From assembly GCF_003076635.1 (NCBI RefSeq), contig NZ_QDKG01000001.1, positions 372,001 to 436,000 of the forward strand: a stretch of DNA of 64,000 bases, read 5' to 3'. The notes beneath the pieces were generated by a model. That model ran no database searches, had not been told where the DNA came from, and saw only the letters and a list, made by a program, of their open reading frames with translations. Origin of the DNA: Sphingobacterium corticibacter. Its GTDB lineage: Bacteria > Bacteroidota > Bacteroidia > Sphingobacteriales > Sphingobacteriaceae. This document shows positions 1 to 9,916 of the stretch, piece by piece (position 1 is the first letter of the stretch; the number at the start of each line of letters is the position of its first letter). The translations under genes and the position numbers were made by a program.

Positions 1-2816
1 TTGTTACGGGCTACGTGGAGACCAAAAAAGAACGTTTTGCCGGTGCAGCAGTTCAACTAAGTGCAGCTGATGTTACTGAAAATAGGCCTGTTGCGTCGTT
101 TACTCAACTTCTCCAAGGGAGAGCTCCCGGCGTTTTAGTTAATTCTGGTACAGGTCAGCCAGGAAGAAATGCGTCGATTCGTATTCGGGGAGAACAATCA
201 ATACAAGGAGCTGGTGCGCAACCTCTATACATTATTGACGGAGTGCCGATTGACGAAACGACTTTTCAAACATTAAATCCTAACGATTTTGAAACTTTTG
301 CTATTCTTAAAGATGCAAATTCTACAGCAATGTACGGAGCGCGCGCAGGTGTGGGGGTAATAGTGATAACAACAAAAAAGGGGCGTGCTGGAGAGACAGT
401 AATAACTGCGCGTGCTCAAGCAGGTGTTACTTATGCGCCAGATTTCTCACGGTTGAACATGATGAGTACTGATCAAATTTTGAACTATCAGGAACAAATT
501 GGACTCGTCACGAATACCAATACAGTGATGCCGGGTTGGTTTTGGAGTAGACAAAATCCAAGAAACAGTGGATTGCCCGAAAGTACCCTACAACGCTACG
601 ATTTTATGTTAGATAGTGTCAGAAATATTCAAAACAATCTGCGAGACATTCTCTTTCGAAACGGTCTTTCGCAAATGTATGAAGTGAGCGCAAATGGAGG
701 TGGAGAAAATACTCAATTTTTTACATCTGTCAACTATTTTAATCAAGAAGGTGTAGATCGTACTTCGAGTTTAGAGCGTTTTACTGGGCGTGTAAATTTG
801 AATCATAAAACTGGAAAATTGCAAGTGCAATGGAATACGCAAGGAGGATATTCAGTAATGCGTCAAGCTATAGGAGATATATTTGGTAATAGTGCTACAA
901 ATCCATTTCAAATGATTTATCGTGGGATGCCTTATGATAATCCATATAAGGCGGATGGAAGTTTAAACTCGGGGCCTGGTCATACGCCATTGCAAACTAA
1001 GCAAATTGCGAATGTGCTTGAACGAAATATGAGTACAATAGATCCGCTTAGGCAAATGAAAATAAATACCTCGTTAGTGCTCAATTACGATATTACGGAT
1101 CATATTAAGATCAGAAATGCAACTGGTCTGGATCTTTCAAGTACTTTACGAGAGACCTACATGGATCCAGGCTCTTTCAGCGGTAGCCTCCAACCATTTC
1201 AAAGTGGATGGGCTAGAGAGAACCAGCAAAATTATTCTCAAATAATTAACACCTCAAGTGTTCATTATCAAAAGAAGTTTAATGAAATACATAACTTAAA
1301 TGTCGGAGGGTTTTTTGAGGCTATTCGTACTTATTACAAGGGTATGGGGTTTGAATTATATAATCTCAATCCCGGAATGCCATGGACAAGTCAAGGTGCG
1401 GGTGATCTTCCAACACAGGGAAATCCGATTATGCCACAACGGGCATCTAGTGCTCGTTCAGGTTATGGTATAAGATCTTTCTTTGGATTGGCAGAATATA
1501 GTTTTATGGATCGAATATCGCTAAATGCAAATGTTAGAAGGGATGGGACATCGCGCATTTTAAATTCGGCGAATAATAATATAACTACATGGTCTGTGGG
1601 TGGTATATGGAATATTCACCATGAGTCGTTTATGAAAAGCCAAAACTTATTAAACAGTTTGAATCTTCGCGCATCCTATGGTACTGTTCCGAACATTTCC
1701 AGTATTCCTATCAACTATTATACAGTTCAGGGTTCTAGTGAGTTAGCGCAAAACCGTGTGCCAAATTTCGGTAGTTCGCAAGAAGCATCATTTGGGACAA
1801 CTAATTATTCGGGGTCACCGATAACGGGACTGGTTCCTCTGACGCCGGGGAATCCAAATCTTAAAATTGAAAGAATACAGAAAGTTAATATCGGTTTAGA
1901 TGCAGCAGCTTTTGATAATAGAGCTAGCATGTCCTTTGATATTTATCGTAATCGAACTATAGATTTATTTGTGCGTCAGCCATTAAGTTCTACTTCTGGC
2001 TTTTCTAATATGGATGTCAATGCTGGTCAAATGTCCAACAGAGGTATCGAGGGTAGTTTGGGTTATGATTTTATACGAAATCAGGATGTTTCTCTGAATG
2101 TGACAGCGCAACATTCTATCAATGTAAATAGAATTGATAAACTAGGTATAGTTGATGAGTATTTTTTAGGTACTTTTTTAATTAAAGAGGGATTGCCTTA
2201 TGGGTCTCATTACACGACCGATTACTTAGGTGCTCAGCCATCTGATGGTCGACCAATGTTTAGAACAGTAGATGGTGGGATAACTACGGATGCTGCGCAA
2301 GCACCATCATTTGCTGAATTCGGAACTTTTATTCCAAAACATATTGGTGGCGTTAGTTTATCATTTCGTTTTAAAGACTTTAGTCTATCTACCCTTTTTA
2401 GTTATCAGTTTGATGTAGTAAGAAGTAATAATACACGGAATTGGATCACTCGAGGTACACCGTCGTATGCAAGTGCAGTTAATCAATCAACAGAGTTGAT
2501 TGGCAATCAATGGATGAATCCTGGAGACGTTGCTTTTTATCAAAGTCCTGAATATGATCGCGCTTTTAGTTCTGCGGACTTGCAAAATGCTAAATTTTTA
2601 CGATGGCGCGATCTGAACGTAGCGTACACTGTACCGATTACCAAACTTGGTAAGATAAATTCTGTGTTTAAGGGCGCACGCGTGTACGCTAATTTTCAAA
2701 ATATAGCGATTTGGAGTCCATGGAATGGTGTGGATCCGGAAGATAATAATAACATCAGTTTAGTAGAATACCCTAATCCCAGCATGGCGGTGTTCGGTAT
2801 TGATTTGAGGTTTTAA
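1..2816 (+). CDS. SusC/RagA family TonB-dependent outer-membrane receptor (5' partial)
   Basis: Nutrient transporter of the outer membrane that takes up large oligomers with a SusD lipoprotein and TonB energy. The reading frame is open to the window edge, so signal peptide and N-terminal regulatory-like domain lie upstream; the GTG near position 15 is not a real start. The visible part opens with VTGYVETKKERFAGA, the place of the usual VVGYGTQKK TonB-box region, then the plug with PLYIIDGVPIDE and AILKDANSTAMYGARAG ending VIVITTKKG, then about 800 residues of beta-barrel closing in FGIDLRF with a terminal Phe. The SusD partner starts 15 bases downstream. The GYV in place of GYG is unusual. 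Family assignment is secure; substrate is unknown. Confidence 0.95.
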   Translation, partial: VTGYVETKKERFAGAAVQLSAADVTENRPVASFTQLLQGRAPGVLVNSGTGQPGRNASIRIRGEQSIQGAGAQPLYIIDGVPIDETTFQTLNPNDFETFAILKDANSTAMYGARAGVGVIVITTKKGRAGETVITARAQAGVTYAPDFSRLNMMSTDQILNYQEQIGLVTNTNTVMPGWFWSRQNPRNSGLPESTLQRYDFMLDSVRNIQNNLRDILFRNGLSQMYEVSANGGGENTQFFTSVNYFNQEGVDRTSSLERFTGRVNLNHKTGKLQVQWNTQGGYSVMRQAIGDIFGNSATNPFQMIYRGMPYDNPYKADGSLNSGPGHTPLQTKQIANVLERNMSTIDPLRQMKINTSLVLNYDITDHIKIRNATGLDLSSTLRETYMDPGSFSGSLQPFQSGWARENQQNYSQIINTSSVHYQKKFNEIHNLNVGGFFEAIRTYYKGMGFELYNLNPGMPWTSQGAGDLPTQGNPIMPQRASSARSGYGIRSFFGLAEYSFMDRISLNANVRRDGTSRILNSANNNITTWSVGGIWNIHHESFMKSQNLLNSLNLRASYGTVPNISSIPINYYTVQGSSELAQNRVPNFGSSQEASFGTTNYSGSPITGLVPLTPGNPNLKIERIQKVNIGLDAAAFDNRASMSFDIYRNRTIDLFVRQPLSSTSGFSNMDVNAGQMSNRGIEGSLGYDFIRNQDVSLNVTAQHSINVNRIDKLGIVDEYFLGTFLIKEGLPYGSHYTTDYLGAQPSDGRPMFRTVDGGITTDAAQAPSFAEFGTFIPKHIGGVSLSFRFKDFSLSTLFSYQFDVVRSNNTRNWITRGTPSYASAVNQSTELIGNQWMNPGDVAFYQSPEYDRAFSSADLQNAKFLRWRDLNVAYTVPITKLGKINSVFKGARVYANFQNIAIWSPWNGVDPEDNNNISLVEYPNPSMAVFGIDLRF

Positions 2817-2831
2817 TTCAAAGTTTTAATC

Positions 2832-4325
2832 ATGAATTTGATAAAAAAAATATTTTTTGCTACAGTAGTTGTTACCTCTACCTTCTCTATATCTTGTTCC
2901 AATCTATTAGATATTCGGGATACAGATTATATTGGTGGAGATAATGCTTTGCGGACAGTGTCAGATAATGAAAGATTATTAATCGCTGCTTATGCAGGTC
3001 TCCAAGATAGAACCTTGCCAATCACCAGTCCTGAGACAGTAACCGACTATGAGATGAATATTCGTTACAATGGTATCTTGTCTGATGAATTGAAAACCGC
3101 TGAGTTCTCAAGTCTAAATACGATGCATGAATGGACTTTTGCATTTGATGATGTAGGACTCAGAGGAAATTTTATGCCAAATGTCACTTATTATAGGGTT
3201 ATAGATAGGGTCAACAGGGTGCTGTCTGCATTACCTTCAGCTGTGGATGAAGGTAATGCAGATGAAGTTAGGCGCCAAGTGATTCGTGGTGAAGCATTAT
3301 TCTTGAGAGCATTTTCTCATTTCGAATTGTTTCGGTATTTCTGCAAGAACTATGACCCCAATGGTTTGGGAATGCCCTATCTAGATCGACCTCAATTCAA
3401 TCCGTTGGAACGACATGCCAGAGTAAATATGGGTGAATACTTTCGGGGAATTATTAATGATTTGGAGGAGTCTAAAGGTCTGGTGGTTGATAATCTAAAA
3501 GATAAAGCTAGAGCTAATAGAATAACAGTTTCTGCTTTGCAGGCTCGGGTGGCACTATATATACGGAATTGGGATCAAGCAATTTCGTACTCTACCGAGT
3601 ATATAGACGCATTACCATTGGCTACAAGAGATAGATTCATTGGAATTTGGACAGACCAAAATACAGATGAAGTTTCTTGGCAATTGACACGAACAATCGC
3701 AAATCGTTTCGGGAATTTCTTTAGAAGTGTTTCATCAACTTCTGCTGGACAACCAGTTTTGGGAACCATATCTTGGGTGCCATCAGATAAATTATGGAAT
3801 GCGTATGACGCTTTGAATGACGTTCGTTTCGATGCTTACTTTGTAAACGAACCCCTGCTTAATGTAACTAATCGATATTCTAAAATATTGAAAAAATTTA
3901 ATGGATCTGGTTATGCAACCACCAATGAGAATGTTGCTAATATAAAAGTTTTTCGAACTGCTGAGATGTATCTTATTCGTGCCGAATCGTATGCAGAATT
4001 AGGTAATTTAGCGAATGCATCTACTGATCTTGATGCATTAAGATTTGCGAGATTACTTAACTATAATCCTGTTTCATTAAATTCTCGTCAACATGCAATC
4101 GATGAAATCCTTTTGGAGAGATTCAAAGAGTTGGCTCTTGAAGGACATCGTTTTTGGGATTTGAAGCGTAAAAGTTTACCTGTTGAACGTTTGCAATCTG
4201 ATGCGCCTCAATCGACTTCTCGGATATTGCCGGCTAATAATTTTAGATTTGTGCTTCCAATACCTCGTTGGGAAATGGAGGCGAACCCGTTAATGGTACA
4301 GAATGAAGGATATGCTAGTAATTAA
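2832..4325 (+). CDS. SusD/RagB family nutrient-binding lipoprotein
   Basis: Surface lipoprotein that caps the preceding SusC barrel and binds the substrate. The N-terminus is a lipoprotein signal (MNLIKKIFF..., lipobox FSISC). Helical TPR-like SusD features follow: RGEALFLRAFSHFELFRYF near residues 150-170, the C-terminal RTAEMYLIRAESYAELG and ILLERFKELALEGHRFWDLKR blocks, and a final PIPRWEMEANPLMVQNEGY typical of RagB/SusD. At 497 residues the length is normal. It is co-transcribed with the upstream SusC. Specificity cannot be inferred. Confidence 0.96.
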   Translation: MNLIKKIFFATVVVTSTFSISCSNLLDIRDTDYIGGDNALRTVSDNERLLIAAYAGLQDRTLPITSPETVTDYEMNIRYNGILSDELKTAEFSSLNTMHEWTFAFDDVGLRGNFMPNVTYYRVIDRVNRVLSALPSAVDEGNADEVRRQVIRGEALFLRAFSHFELFRYFCKNYDPNGLGMPYLDRPQFNPLERHARVNMGEYFRGIINDLEESKGLVVDNLKDKARANRITVSALQARVALYIRNWDQAISYSTEYIDALPLATRDRFIGIWTDQNTDEVSWQLTRTIANRFGNFFRSVSSTSAGQPVLGTISWVPSDKLWNAYDALNDVRFDAYFVNEPLLNVTNRYSKILKKFNGSGYATTNENVANIKVFRTAEMYLIRAESYAELGNLANASTDLDALRFARLLNYNPVSLNSRQHAIDEILLERFKELALEGHRFWDLKRKSLPVERLQSDAPQSTSRILPANNFRFVLPIPRWEMEANPLMVQNEGYASN

Positions 4326-4465
4326 TTCTAGTAGCGTAACAGGAAATGACTGACCTTTGAAGGTCTTCTTCATATGGACGTATTAAATGATCTTTAGCAA
4401 TACGTTCGAAAACCTAGCTCCAAATTTGCGAGCAAATTTTACAATACTACCCGTAGATTCTGTCC

Positions 4466-4500
4466 AATAGCATCATATCCATAAAATATGATGCTATTTT
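4466..4500 (+). terminator. Terminator of SusC/D operon 1
   Basis: Perfect 13-bp inverted repeat (AATAGCATCATAT at 4466-4478, ATATGATGCTATT at 4486-4498) with a 7-nt loop and a short T run (TATTTT) on the + strand, 140 bp after the susD stop. Confidence 0.7.
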
Positions 4501-5047
4501 GGTTCACAGTTTTTGAAACAAGGTGAATTTTCTAATATACTCTAAAAGTAACGTACGATTGTTTTTCCAGAATTACTTCTTTTCGACGCAAAGAAAGGTT
4601 TATATTTTGAATGAAATTACATGACTAAAAGATATTACCTAAAAATATTGGCGCAATCAGGGATAGTCAGTTATATCTTACGGTTAACTGCTATTTGAGT
4701 GCTTTATACGTAATACGAATGAAAGGAACTTATGTGTTCAAAGCTCGTGTGGTTCGCTATGAAACTGCTTATAAGGGTTTTGTAATTTTACGTGCGAGTT
4801 TTTCTTTTTTGGTGTTAGTTACAAGATGGAATATTAATATACTGTTAAATACACCTGCTCTCATAAATGATAATTCGATATTGTATGAGACAATTTTATG
4901 AAGAAACTTGAATTTTAAAGCGGATAAAGTGTATTTTTTCAAAAATGAATTTGTTGTAACACGAGTTACTGTGACAAATTCTATGTTTTTTCATAAAAAA
5001 ATAAAAAAAATATAACACTGTACAATAAATTGTAGGGTATTTATATG

Positions 5048-5080
5048 TTCTTTAAAAGATAAAATAATTCTTTAAAAGAT
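5048..5080. repeat. Tandem 13-bp direct repeat upstream of susC 2
   Basis: TTCTTTAAAAGAT occurs at 5048-5060 and again at 5068-5080, start to start exactly 20 bp, about two helical turns. It ends 140 bp before the susC start codon, a position suited to an activator site. Seen directly; a regulatory role is inference. Confidence 0.5.
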
Positions 5081-5220
5081 TTATGCGTGTTGTTTGGAAA
5101 AATGTTATGAAACTTTGGCAATAAACGTTCCAAAAATTACTGGTACAACCTTTTTAACATTTTTTTGCATTATTAATTTTAATGGCTACTATTGGCCAAA
5201 ATTAACTAAACACACACTCT

Positions 5221-8200
5221 ATGAAAAAACAATTACTCAGTTTTTTTGTGCTCTGCCTTCTATCCATTGGGATAGCTAGTGCACAAAATCGCACAGTAAC
5301 CGGTAATGTAACTGCAAGTGCAGAGCGTTCGCCTTTAAGTGGCGTTTCTGTAACGATTGTAGGTACATCATCAGGTACGCAAACAGATGATTTGGGAAAT
5401 TACTCAATCTCTGTTCCTGCCAATGCTACATTAAGATTTTCTTATGTAGGCTTTAACTCAAAAAACGTAGTTGTTGGTACTCAATCAACGATTAATGTCG
5501 GGTTAGATAACGAATCATCTCTAGATGAGGTAGTTGTAGTGGGTTATGGTACTCAATTAAAGAGAAACCTCACAACTTCTATCTCTACCGTCGGCGCTGC
5601 TGAATTAAAAGATATTCCAGTTCCAAACATTCAACAAGTATTACAAGGTAAAACCGCTGGTGTCATGGTTACATCTGGAGGTGGTCGCCCTGGTGCACCA
5701 TTAGCGGTACAAATTCGTGGTCGTTCTTCGATCAACGCCGGTAACAATCCACTTTACGTAATTGATGGAGTAATTATGGCGTCTAACAATGATTTTACGC
5801 CGAATGCAGTTGGAGCTGGTATTTCACCACTTGCAAACTTAAACTCCGAAGATATTGTATCTGTTGAAGTCTTGAAAGATGCTGCAGCAGCATCTATCTA
5901 TGGATCAAGAGGTTCCAATGGTGTTGTTATTATTACAACAAAAGGTGGTAATAAATCGGGCAAATCGCAAATAGCGGCATCTACTTACACTGGATGGCAA
6001 TCTCTTACTAAAAAGCGTGATTTATTGAACTCGACAGAATATCGTACATTGTACAATGAAGCTGCTACTAACGCTGGTTTAGCTCCAGTGTTTACACAAG
6101 ATCAAGTCGCTAACCCAGAAAATAATGTAAACTGGTTAGATGAAATCCTTGCAGACGAATCGAATGTGACTTCTGCCCAAGTTTCAGTAACTTCAGGTGG
6201 TAATGAAAATACGCAGTTTTATACCTCTTTCAACTACTTCAATCAGGATGGTATGCTTCAACGCGGTGGTTTTGAGCGTTATGCGGTAAGAGCTAATCTA
6301 ACACACCGTATCAACGACTTTATCACCTTAGGAAGTAATACAGCACTTACAAGATCTATGAGAGATGAGACGCCAGTTGATAACAGTATCTTTTCTCCAT
6401 TTCCACGTGCTTTAGTTGCTAGACCAGATCAACCAATCTACAATGCAGATGGTACATTCGCAACTAATAGTTATAACAACCCTTTACACATGTTCCAATC
6501 ACAGAATTTTGTGAATTTGGCCAATGTGTTTAACTCTTCTTACTTGCAGTTTGATATCGTATCAGGATTGAAATTTAAAACCGCTGTTGGTATTGATTAT
6601 AGTTTCCTAGATCAACGTATTTACAATCCTATTACATCTCTATCTGGAATGGGAAGTAATGGTTCGGCAGCTTCTGGTACAGCACAAACTCGCAACTTTT
6701 TAGCAACTCAAACTTTATCTTACGATAAGTCTTTTTATGACAATCGTCTAGATTTGAATGCGATTGCCGTATATGAGTACCAAAGAAATCAACGCGAAAA
6801 CAATCGTGTAGATGGAAACAATTTTCCATCTGACTTAACTCCTTATTTAACATCTGCTGCGGCTATCACTGGTGGTACAGCTAACTTTACAGAATTCTCA
6901 TTAGCATCTGCTTTAGCTCGTGTTAACTTGGGATGGGACGGCAAATATTTGTTCTCTGCTTCTATTCGTAGAGATGGGTCATCTAAATTCCCTGAGTCAG
7001 GTCGTTTCGGTTATTTCCCTTCAGTTTCTGCTGGTTGGGTCATGTCAGAAGAGAATTTCTTGAAAAATGTTGACGCGATTAGCTTACTGAAAGTACGTGC
7101 TTCTTATGGTTCTACTGGTAACCAAGAAGGAATCGGAAACTTTGCTTTCAGACGTACAATCGGTGGTGGATTCAACTATTTTGACTTACCAGGTTTTGGT
7201 CTTTCAGCAATTGGTAGTCCTAATTTGAAATGGGAAACTACTAATCAAGTAGATGTCGGTATTGACTTAGGTTTGTTCAATAACAGATTAGAGATCGCGG
7301 CAGATTACTACAATAAAACCACTAAAGATTTATTGTTAAATAGACCTATTCCTTCCACAACAGGATTCTCTACAATCTTAGAGAATATTGGTAACATTAA
7401 AGGTTCTGGTTTTGATTTTCAAGTGACTTCACGTAATTTCAGAAATGCTGATTTTACATGGTCTACTTCATTGAATATTTCAACATACCGTAATGAGGTT
7501 ACTAAATTATTTAATGATCAACCAATTGATCAAGGTTTCGTAGTTCGCCATGCCGTTGGACAGCCTTTAGGTTCATTCTTCTTAATCAAATCTCTAGGTG
7601 TAGATCCAGAGACAGGTGATATGATGTATGAAGATTTTGATGGATCAGGTACAATTACATCAGCAGACAGACAGTTTATGGGTAATCCACTACCTAAGTT
7701 CCATGGTGGCTTCACGAATAACTTCTCTTACAAAAACTTCGACTTAGATGTGTTTTTCCAATATAGCTATGGAAATGATATCTACAACCTAGGTGCAGAA
7801 GGTACTGGTGGTTACGGAAGTATGGGTGCAGTGGTAAGTGGTACTGCTCCAGCAACAAACATGTTCCGTGATTATTATTTGGACAGATGGACTCCTGAAA
7901 ATACGAATGCAGAACAACCAAGAGCAGTAGGTGGTGTAAGAGGTACATTCAATTCTCAACGTTCTTCAAGATTCTTAGAAGATGGTTCGTATTTACGTCT
8001 TAAAACGTTGACATTAGGATATAATCTGCCAAAAAGCTTAATTCAGAACGCGAGATTCACTAACGTGAGAATCTATGCTAGTGCTTATAACTTGTTGACA
8101 TTCACTAAATACACTGGTTTTGATCCAGAGGTGAGTTCGGAGCTAACCGTGTCAAATCTAGGTGTTGATCAAGGTTCTATTCCTCAGTTCAGAACATTCA

Positions 8201-8226
8201 TGTTAGGTATCAATTTAGGACTATAA
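5221..8226 (+). CDS. SusC/RagA family TonB-linked outer-membrane protein
   Basis: TonB-dependent oligomer importer of the outer membrane. Order of parts: signal peptide 1-21 (cleavage after IASA before QN), carboxypeptidase-regulatory-like beta-sandwich about 24-98, TonB-box region DEVVVVGYG at 102-110, plug about 115-235 with PLYVIDG and VLKDAAAASIYGSRGSNG, then the barrel to the end (MLGINLGL). At 1001 residues the length is ordinary. The ATG follows an A-rich, SD-less leader and opens a two-gene operon with the SusD 12 bases downstream. Its signal peptide closely resembles that of the susC at 9917 (MKKQLLS versus MQKQLLS), suggesting paralogy. Substrate unknown. Confidence 0.97.
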   Translation: MKKQLLSFFVLCLLSIGIASAQNRTVTGNVTASAERSPLSGVSVTIVGTSSGTQTDDLGNYSISVPANATLRFSYVGFNSKNVVVGTQSTINVGLDNESSLDEVVVVGYGTQLKRNLTTSISTVGAAELKDIPVPNIQQVLQGKTAGVMVTSGGGRPGAPLAVQIRGRSSINAGNNPLYVIDGVIMASNNDFTPNAVGAGISPLANLNSEDIVSVEVLKDAAAASIYGSRGSNGVVIITTKGGNKSGKSQIAASTYTGWQSLTKKRDLLNSTEYRTLYNEAATNAGLAPVFTQDQVANPENNVNWLDEILADESNVTSAQVSVTSGGNENTQFYTSFNYFNQDGMLQRGGFERYAVRANLTHRINDFITLGSNTALTRSMRDETPVDNSIFSPFPRALVARPDQPIYNADGTFATNSYNNPLHMFQSQNFVNLANVFNSSYLQFDIVSGLKFKTAVGIDYSFLDQRIYNPITSLSGMGSNGSAASGTAQTRNFLATQTLSYDKSFYDNRLDLNAIAVYEYQRNQRENNRVDGNNFPSDLTPYLTSAAAITGGTANFTEFSLASALARVNLGWDGKYLFSASIRRDGSSKFPESGRFGYFPSVSAGWVMSEENFLKNVDAISLLKVRASYGSTGNQEGIGNFAFRRTIGGGFNYFDLPGFGLSAIGSPNLKWETTNQVDVGIDLGLFNNRLEIAADYYNKTTKDLLLNRPIPSTTGFSTILENIGNIKGSGFDFQVTSRNFRNADFTWSTSLNISTYRNEVTKLFNDQPIDQGFVVRHAVGQPLGSFFLIKSLGVDPETGDMMYEDFDGSGTITSADRQFMGNPLPKFHGGFTNNFSYKNFDLDVFFQYSYGNDIYNLGAEGTGGYGSMGAVVSGTAPATNMFRDYYLDRWTPENTNAEQPRAVGGVRGTFNSQRSSRFLEDGSYLRLKTLTLGYNLPKSLIQNARFTNVRIYASAYNLLTFTKYTGFDPEVSSELTVSNLGVDQGSIPQFRTFMLGINLGL

Positions 8227-8238
8227 AAGACTTTAATA

Positions 8239-9603
8239 ATGAAATTCAATATATTTAAAACAATATGTGCTGTCGGTGTTGTAGCATTCCTGACATCATG
8301 TGATAGCAAATTGGAGTTACTTCCGAGAGACGCTGTGTCTCCAGAGTTGGTCGGTGGCCCAGAAGGAGAGAAGCTACTAAATGGTATTTATGACGCATTT
8401 CAAAATGGTAATTTAGGTTCTGGGTACGCATACCTTAGTTATGTAACAGAAGACTTATCGGCAGATAACTTAAAATACCGTGCTACGTTTTTCCAACATG
8501 GTGAGGTGGATAATAATGCTATCTTGTTAGAGAATGTCTTAGTATCCCGCTATTTTAATTTCCCATACGTAGCGATTCAACGTGCGAACGATTTAATTGA
8601 AATTGTAAATAATGCTGCTGGGATTGATGAAGCTAGTAAAACCAAACTTTTAGGTACAGCTTATTTCTTTAGAGCTTATGGATACTATCGACTGGTTACT
8701 ATATTCGGTGCAGTTCCTATCGTGCCTAATAGAGATATTGTAGAATTACCACGTAATTCCGTTGATGAAGTATATGCGCAGATAATCAGTGATCTAGAGG
8801 CTAGTATTGCAAATCCAGCGCCATTTTCAAACAGTAATTATGTCTCAGTCGAAGCTGCGAAAGCTTTATTAGCTCGTGTTTATTTGATTAGAGGTGATAA
8901 AGCATCTGCTAAACGTTACGCTTTAGAAGTGATTAACTCAGGTAAATTTGCGATTGAGTCAAATTACGCAAATATGTTTACTACTCCTTTCACTTCTAAC
9001 GAGCACATCTTCAAAATTGCTAATACAGCAGTTGAGGGAGCAAATGCTTTAGATTTCTTCTTACAACACCCTGACATGCCAGGAGGTGGACGTGCTGAAT
9101 TGCCAGTTGATGAAAGTTTGATCGCTGCTTATGAGTCTGGGGATACCCGTAAGGCTGCATCTGTTACAGAGATCGTAGCGCCTGCAGCTAATCCAGGATG
9201 GTATTCTAAGAAGTATCAAGATCCATCTGGAAATGGTGCGCATCCTTACTACATTTTGCGTTTAGCGGAAATGTACTTAATTGCAGCTGAAGCTGATGTA
9301 GAAACTGCTCCAGCAACAGCATTAACTAATGTTAATATTGTACGTACGAATAGAGGTCTTAACGCTTTAACTTCAGTAACGCTTCAAGATATAATCAAAG
9401 AGAGACGGGTAGAGTTTGCTTTTGAGAACCTAAGATGGATGGATATGCGTCGTACGCCTTCGGCAACAAATCCAACTAAATCTATGGCAACCGTTTTCTT
9501 GGAGGCTAAGGGCAGAAGTGCTAATGATGAATTGTATCCAATTCCTCAATCAGCTATTAATACCAATCCATTGTTATTACCTAACAACCCAGGTTATAAT
9601 TAG
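8239..9603 (+). CDS. SusD/RagB family nutrient-binding lipoprotein
   Basis: Partner lipoprotein of the preceding SusC. Lipoprotein signal with lipobox FLTSC, Cys at residue 21, then a DSKLELLPRD start typical of SusD. Internal blocks are AYFFRAYGYYRLVTIFGAVP, RLAEMYLIAAEADVE and IIKERRVEFAFENLRWMDMRR, and the C-terminal ELYPIPQSAINTNPLL before NPGYN. At 454 residues it is the smallest of the four SusD proteins here. It ends 42 bp before a strong terminator, so this operon is just the pair. Confidence 0.96.
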   Translation: MKFNIFKTICAVGVVAFLTSCDSKLELLPRDAVSPELVGGPEGEKLLNGIYDAFQNGNLGSGYAYLSYVTEDLSADNLKYRATFFQHGEVDNNAILLENVLVSRYFNFPYVAIQRANDLIEIVNNAAGIDEASKTKLLGTAYFFRAYGYYRLVTIFGAVPIVPNRDIVELPRNSVDEVYAQIISDLEASIANPAPFSNSNYVSVEAAKALLARVYLIRGDKASAKRYALEVINSGKFAIESNYANMFTTPFTSNEHIFKIANTAVEGANALDFFLQHPDMPGGGRAELPVDESLIAAYESGDTRKAASVTEIVAPAANPGWYSKKYQDPSGNGAHPYYILRLAEMYLIAAEADVETAPATALTNVNIVRTNRGLNALTSVTLQDIIKERRVEFAFENLRWMDMRRTPSATNPTKSMATVFLEAKGRSANDELYPIPQSAINTNPLLLPNNPGYN

Positions 9604-9644
9604 TGGTTTTGATTTAAAAAAGTCGTTTTTACGATAATTATTTT

Positions 9645-9683
9645 AGGGAGCTCGCTTATCTACTTAAGCGAGCTCCCTTTTTT
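9645..9683 (+). terminator. Terminator of SusC/D operon 2
   Basis: Perfect 14-bp stem, AGGGAGCTCGCTTA at 9645-9658 with its complement at 9665-9678, loop TCTACT, followed by TTTTT. Confidence 0.92.
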
Positions 9684-9816
9684 ATTGGAATTTGGGTAGA
9701 AATTATGGAATGCTAGCGTGCATGGTATTTTTTTTAGAAGTTTTCTTTTTTAAATACTGCATTTTCATGTTTAAACTTGTTTATTTTTTTGTTTTGACAA
9801 TTTTGGTGCGTTTGTT

Positions 9817-9846
9817 TTTGTCATTTAGCAATTATTACTATGTTTG
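9817..9846 (+). promoter_or_regulatory. Promoter of SusC/D operon 3
   Basis: TTTG (9817-9820), 18-bp spacer, TATGTTTG (9839-9846): the -33/-7 pattern of Bacteroidota primary-sigma promoters. The start point would be about 9852, giving a leader near 65 nt. Confidence 0.7.
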
Positions 9847-9852
9847 CAAGAC

Positions 9853-9878
9853 TTAGTTGTAGCACCTGCTACAACTAA
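9853..9878. promoter_or_regulatory. Perfect palindrome at the start point of SusC/D operon 3
   Basis: TTAGTTGTAGC (9853-9863), ACCT loop, GCTACAACTAA (9868-9878): an 11+11 bp perfect inverted repeat just downstream of the -7 box and 38 bp before the susC ATG. It has no T run, so it is not a terminator. It could be an operator or a 5'-terminal mRNA hairpin. Confidence 0.6.
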
Positions 9879-9916
9879 AGTGACTAACAACTACATTATA
9901 TTATTAACACACATCT

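Larger units (their letters stand above)
4326..5220. other. 895-bp intergenic region between SusC/D operons 1 and 2
   Basis: A+T-rich spacer. It begins with three hairpins: GACCTT-TG-AAGGTC at 4352-4365, AAATTTGC-GA-GCAAATTT at 4422-4439, and a 13-bp stem at 4466-4498 that is the likely terminator. The end holds a 13-bp direct repeat at 5048-5080 and the leader of the next susC. Short open frames here (for example 4695-4901) have no recognisable product. The middle, roughly 4510-5040, shows nothing I can assign. Confidence 0.6.
9604..9916. other. 313-bp intergenic region between SusC/D operons 2 and 3
   Basis: Contains the terminator of operon 2 (9645-9683), a T-rich stretch, the promoter of operon 3 (9817-9846) and a perfect palindrome at its start point (9853-9878). 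No open frame of interest. Confidence 0.7.

Noticed and set aside
4695..4901. 68-codon open frame in the large intergenic region
   Set aside because: Non-ATG start, no recognisable motif, A+T-driven composition, no promoter or partner; not supported as a gene.
5094..5279. Open frame overlapping the susC 2 start
   Set aside because: It runs out of frame through the signal-peptide region of a certain gene; chance ORF.
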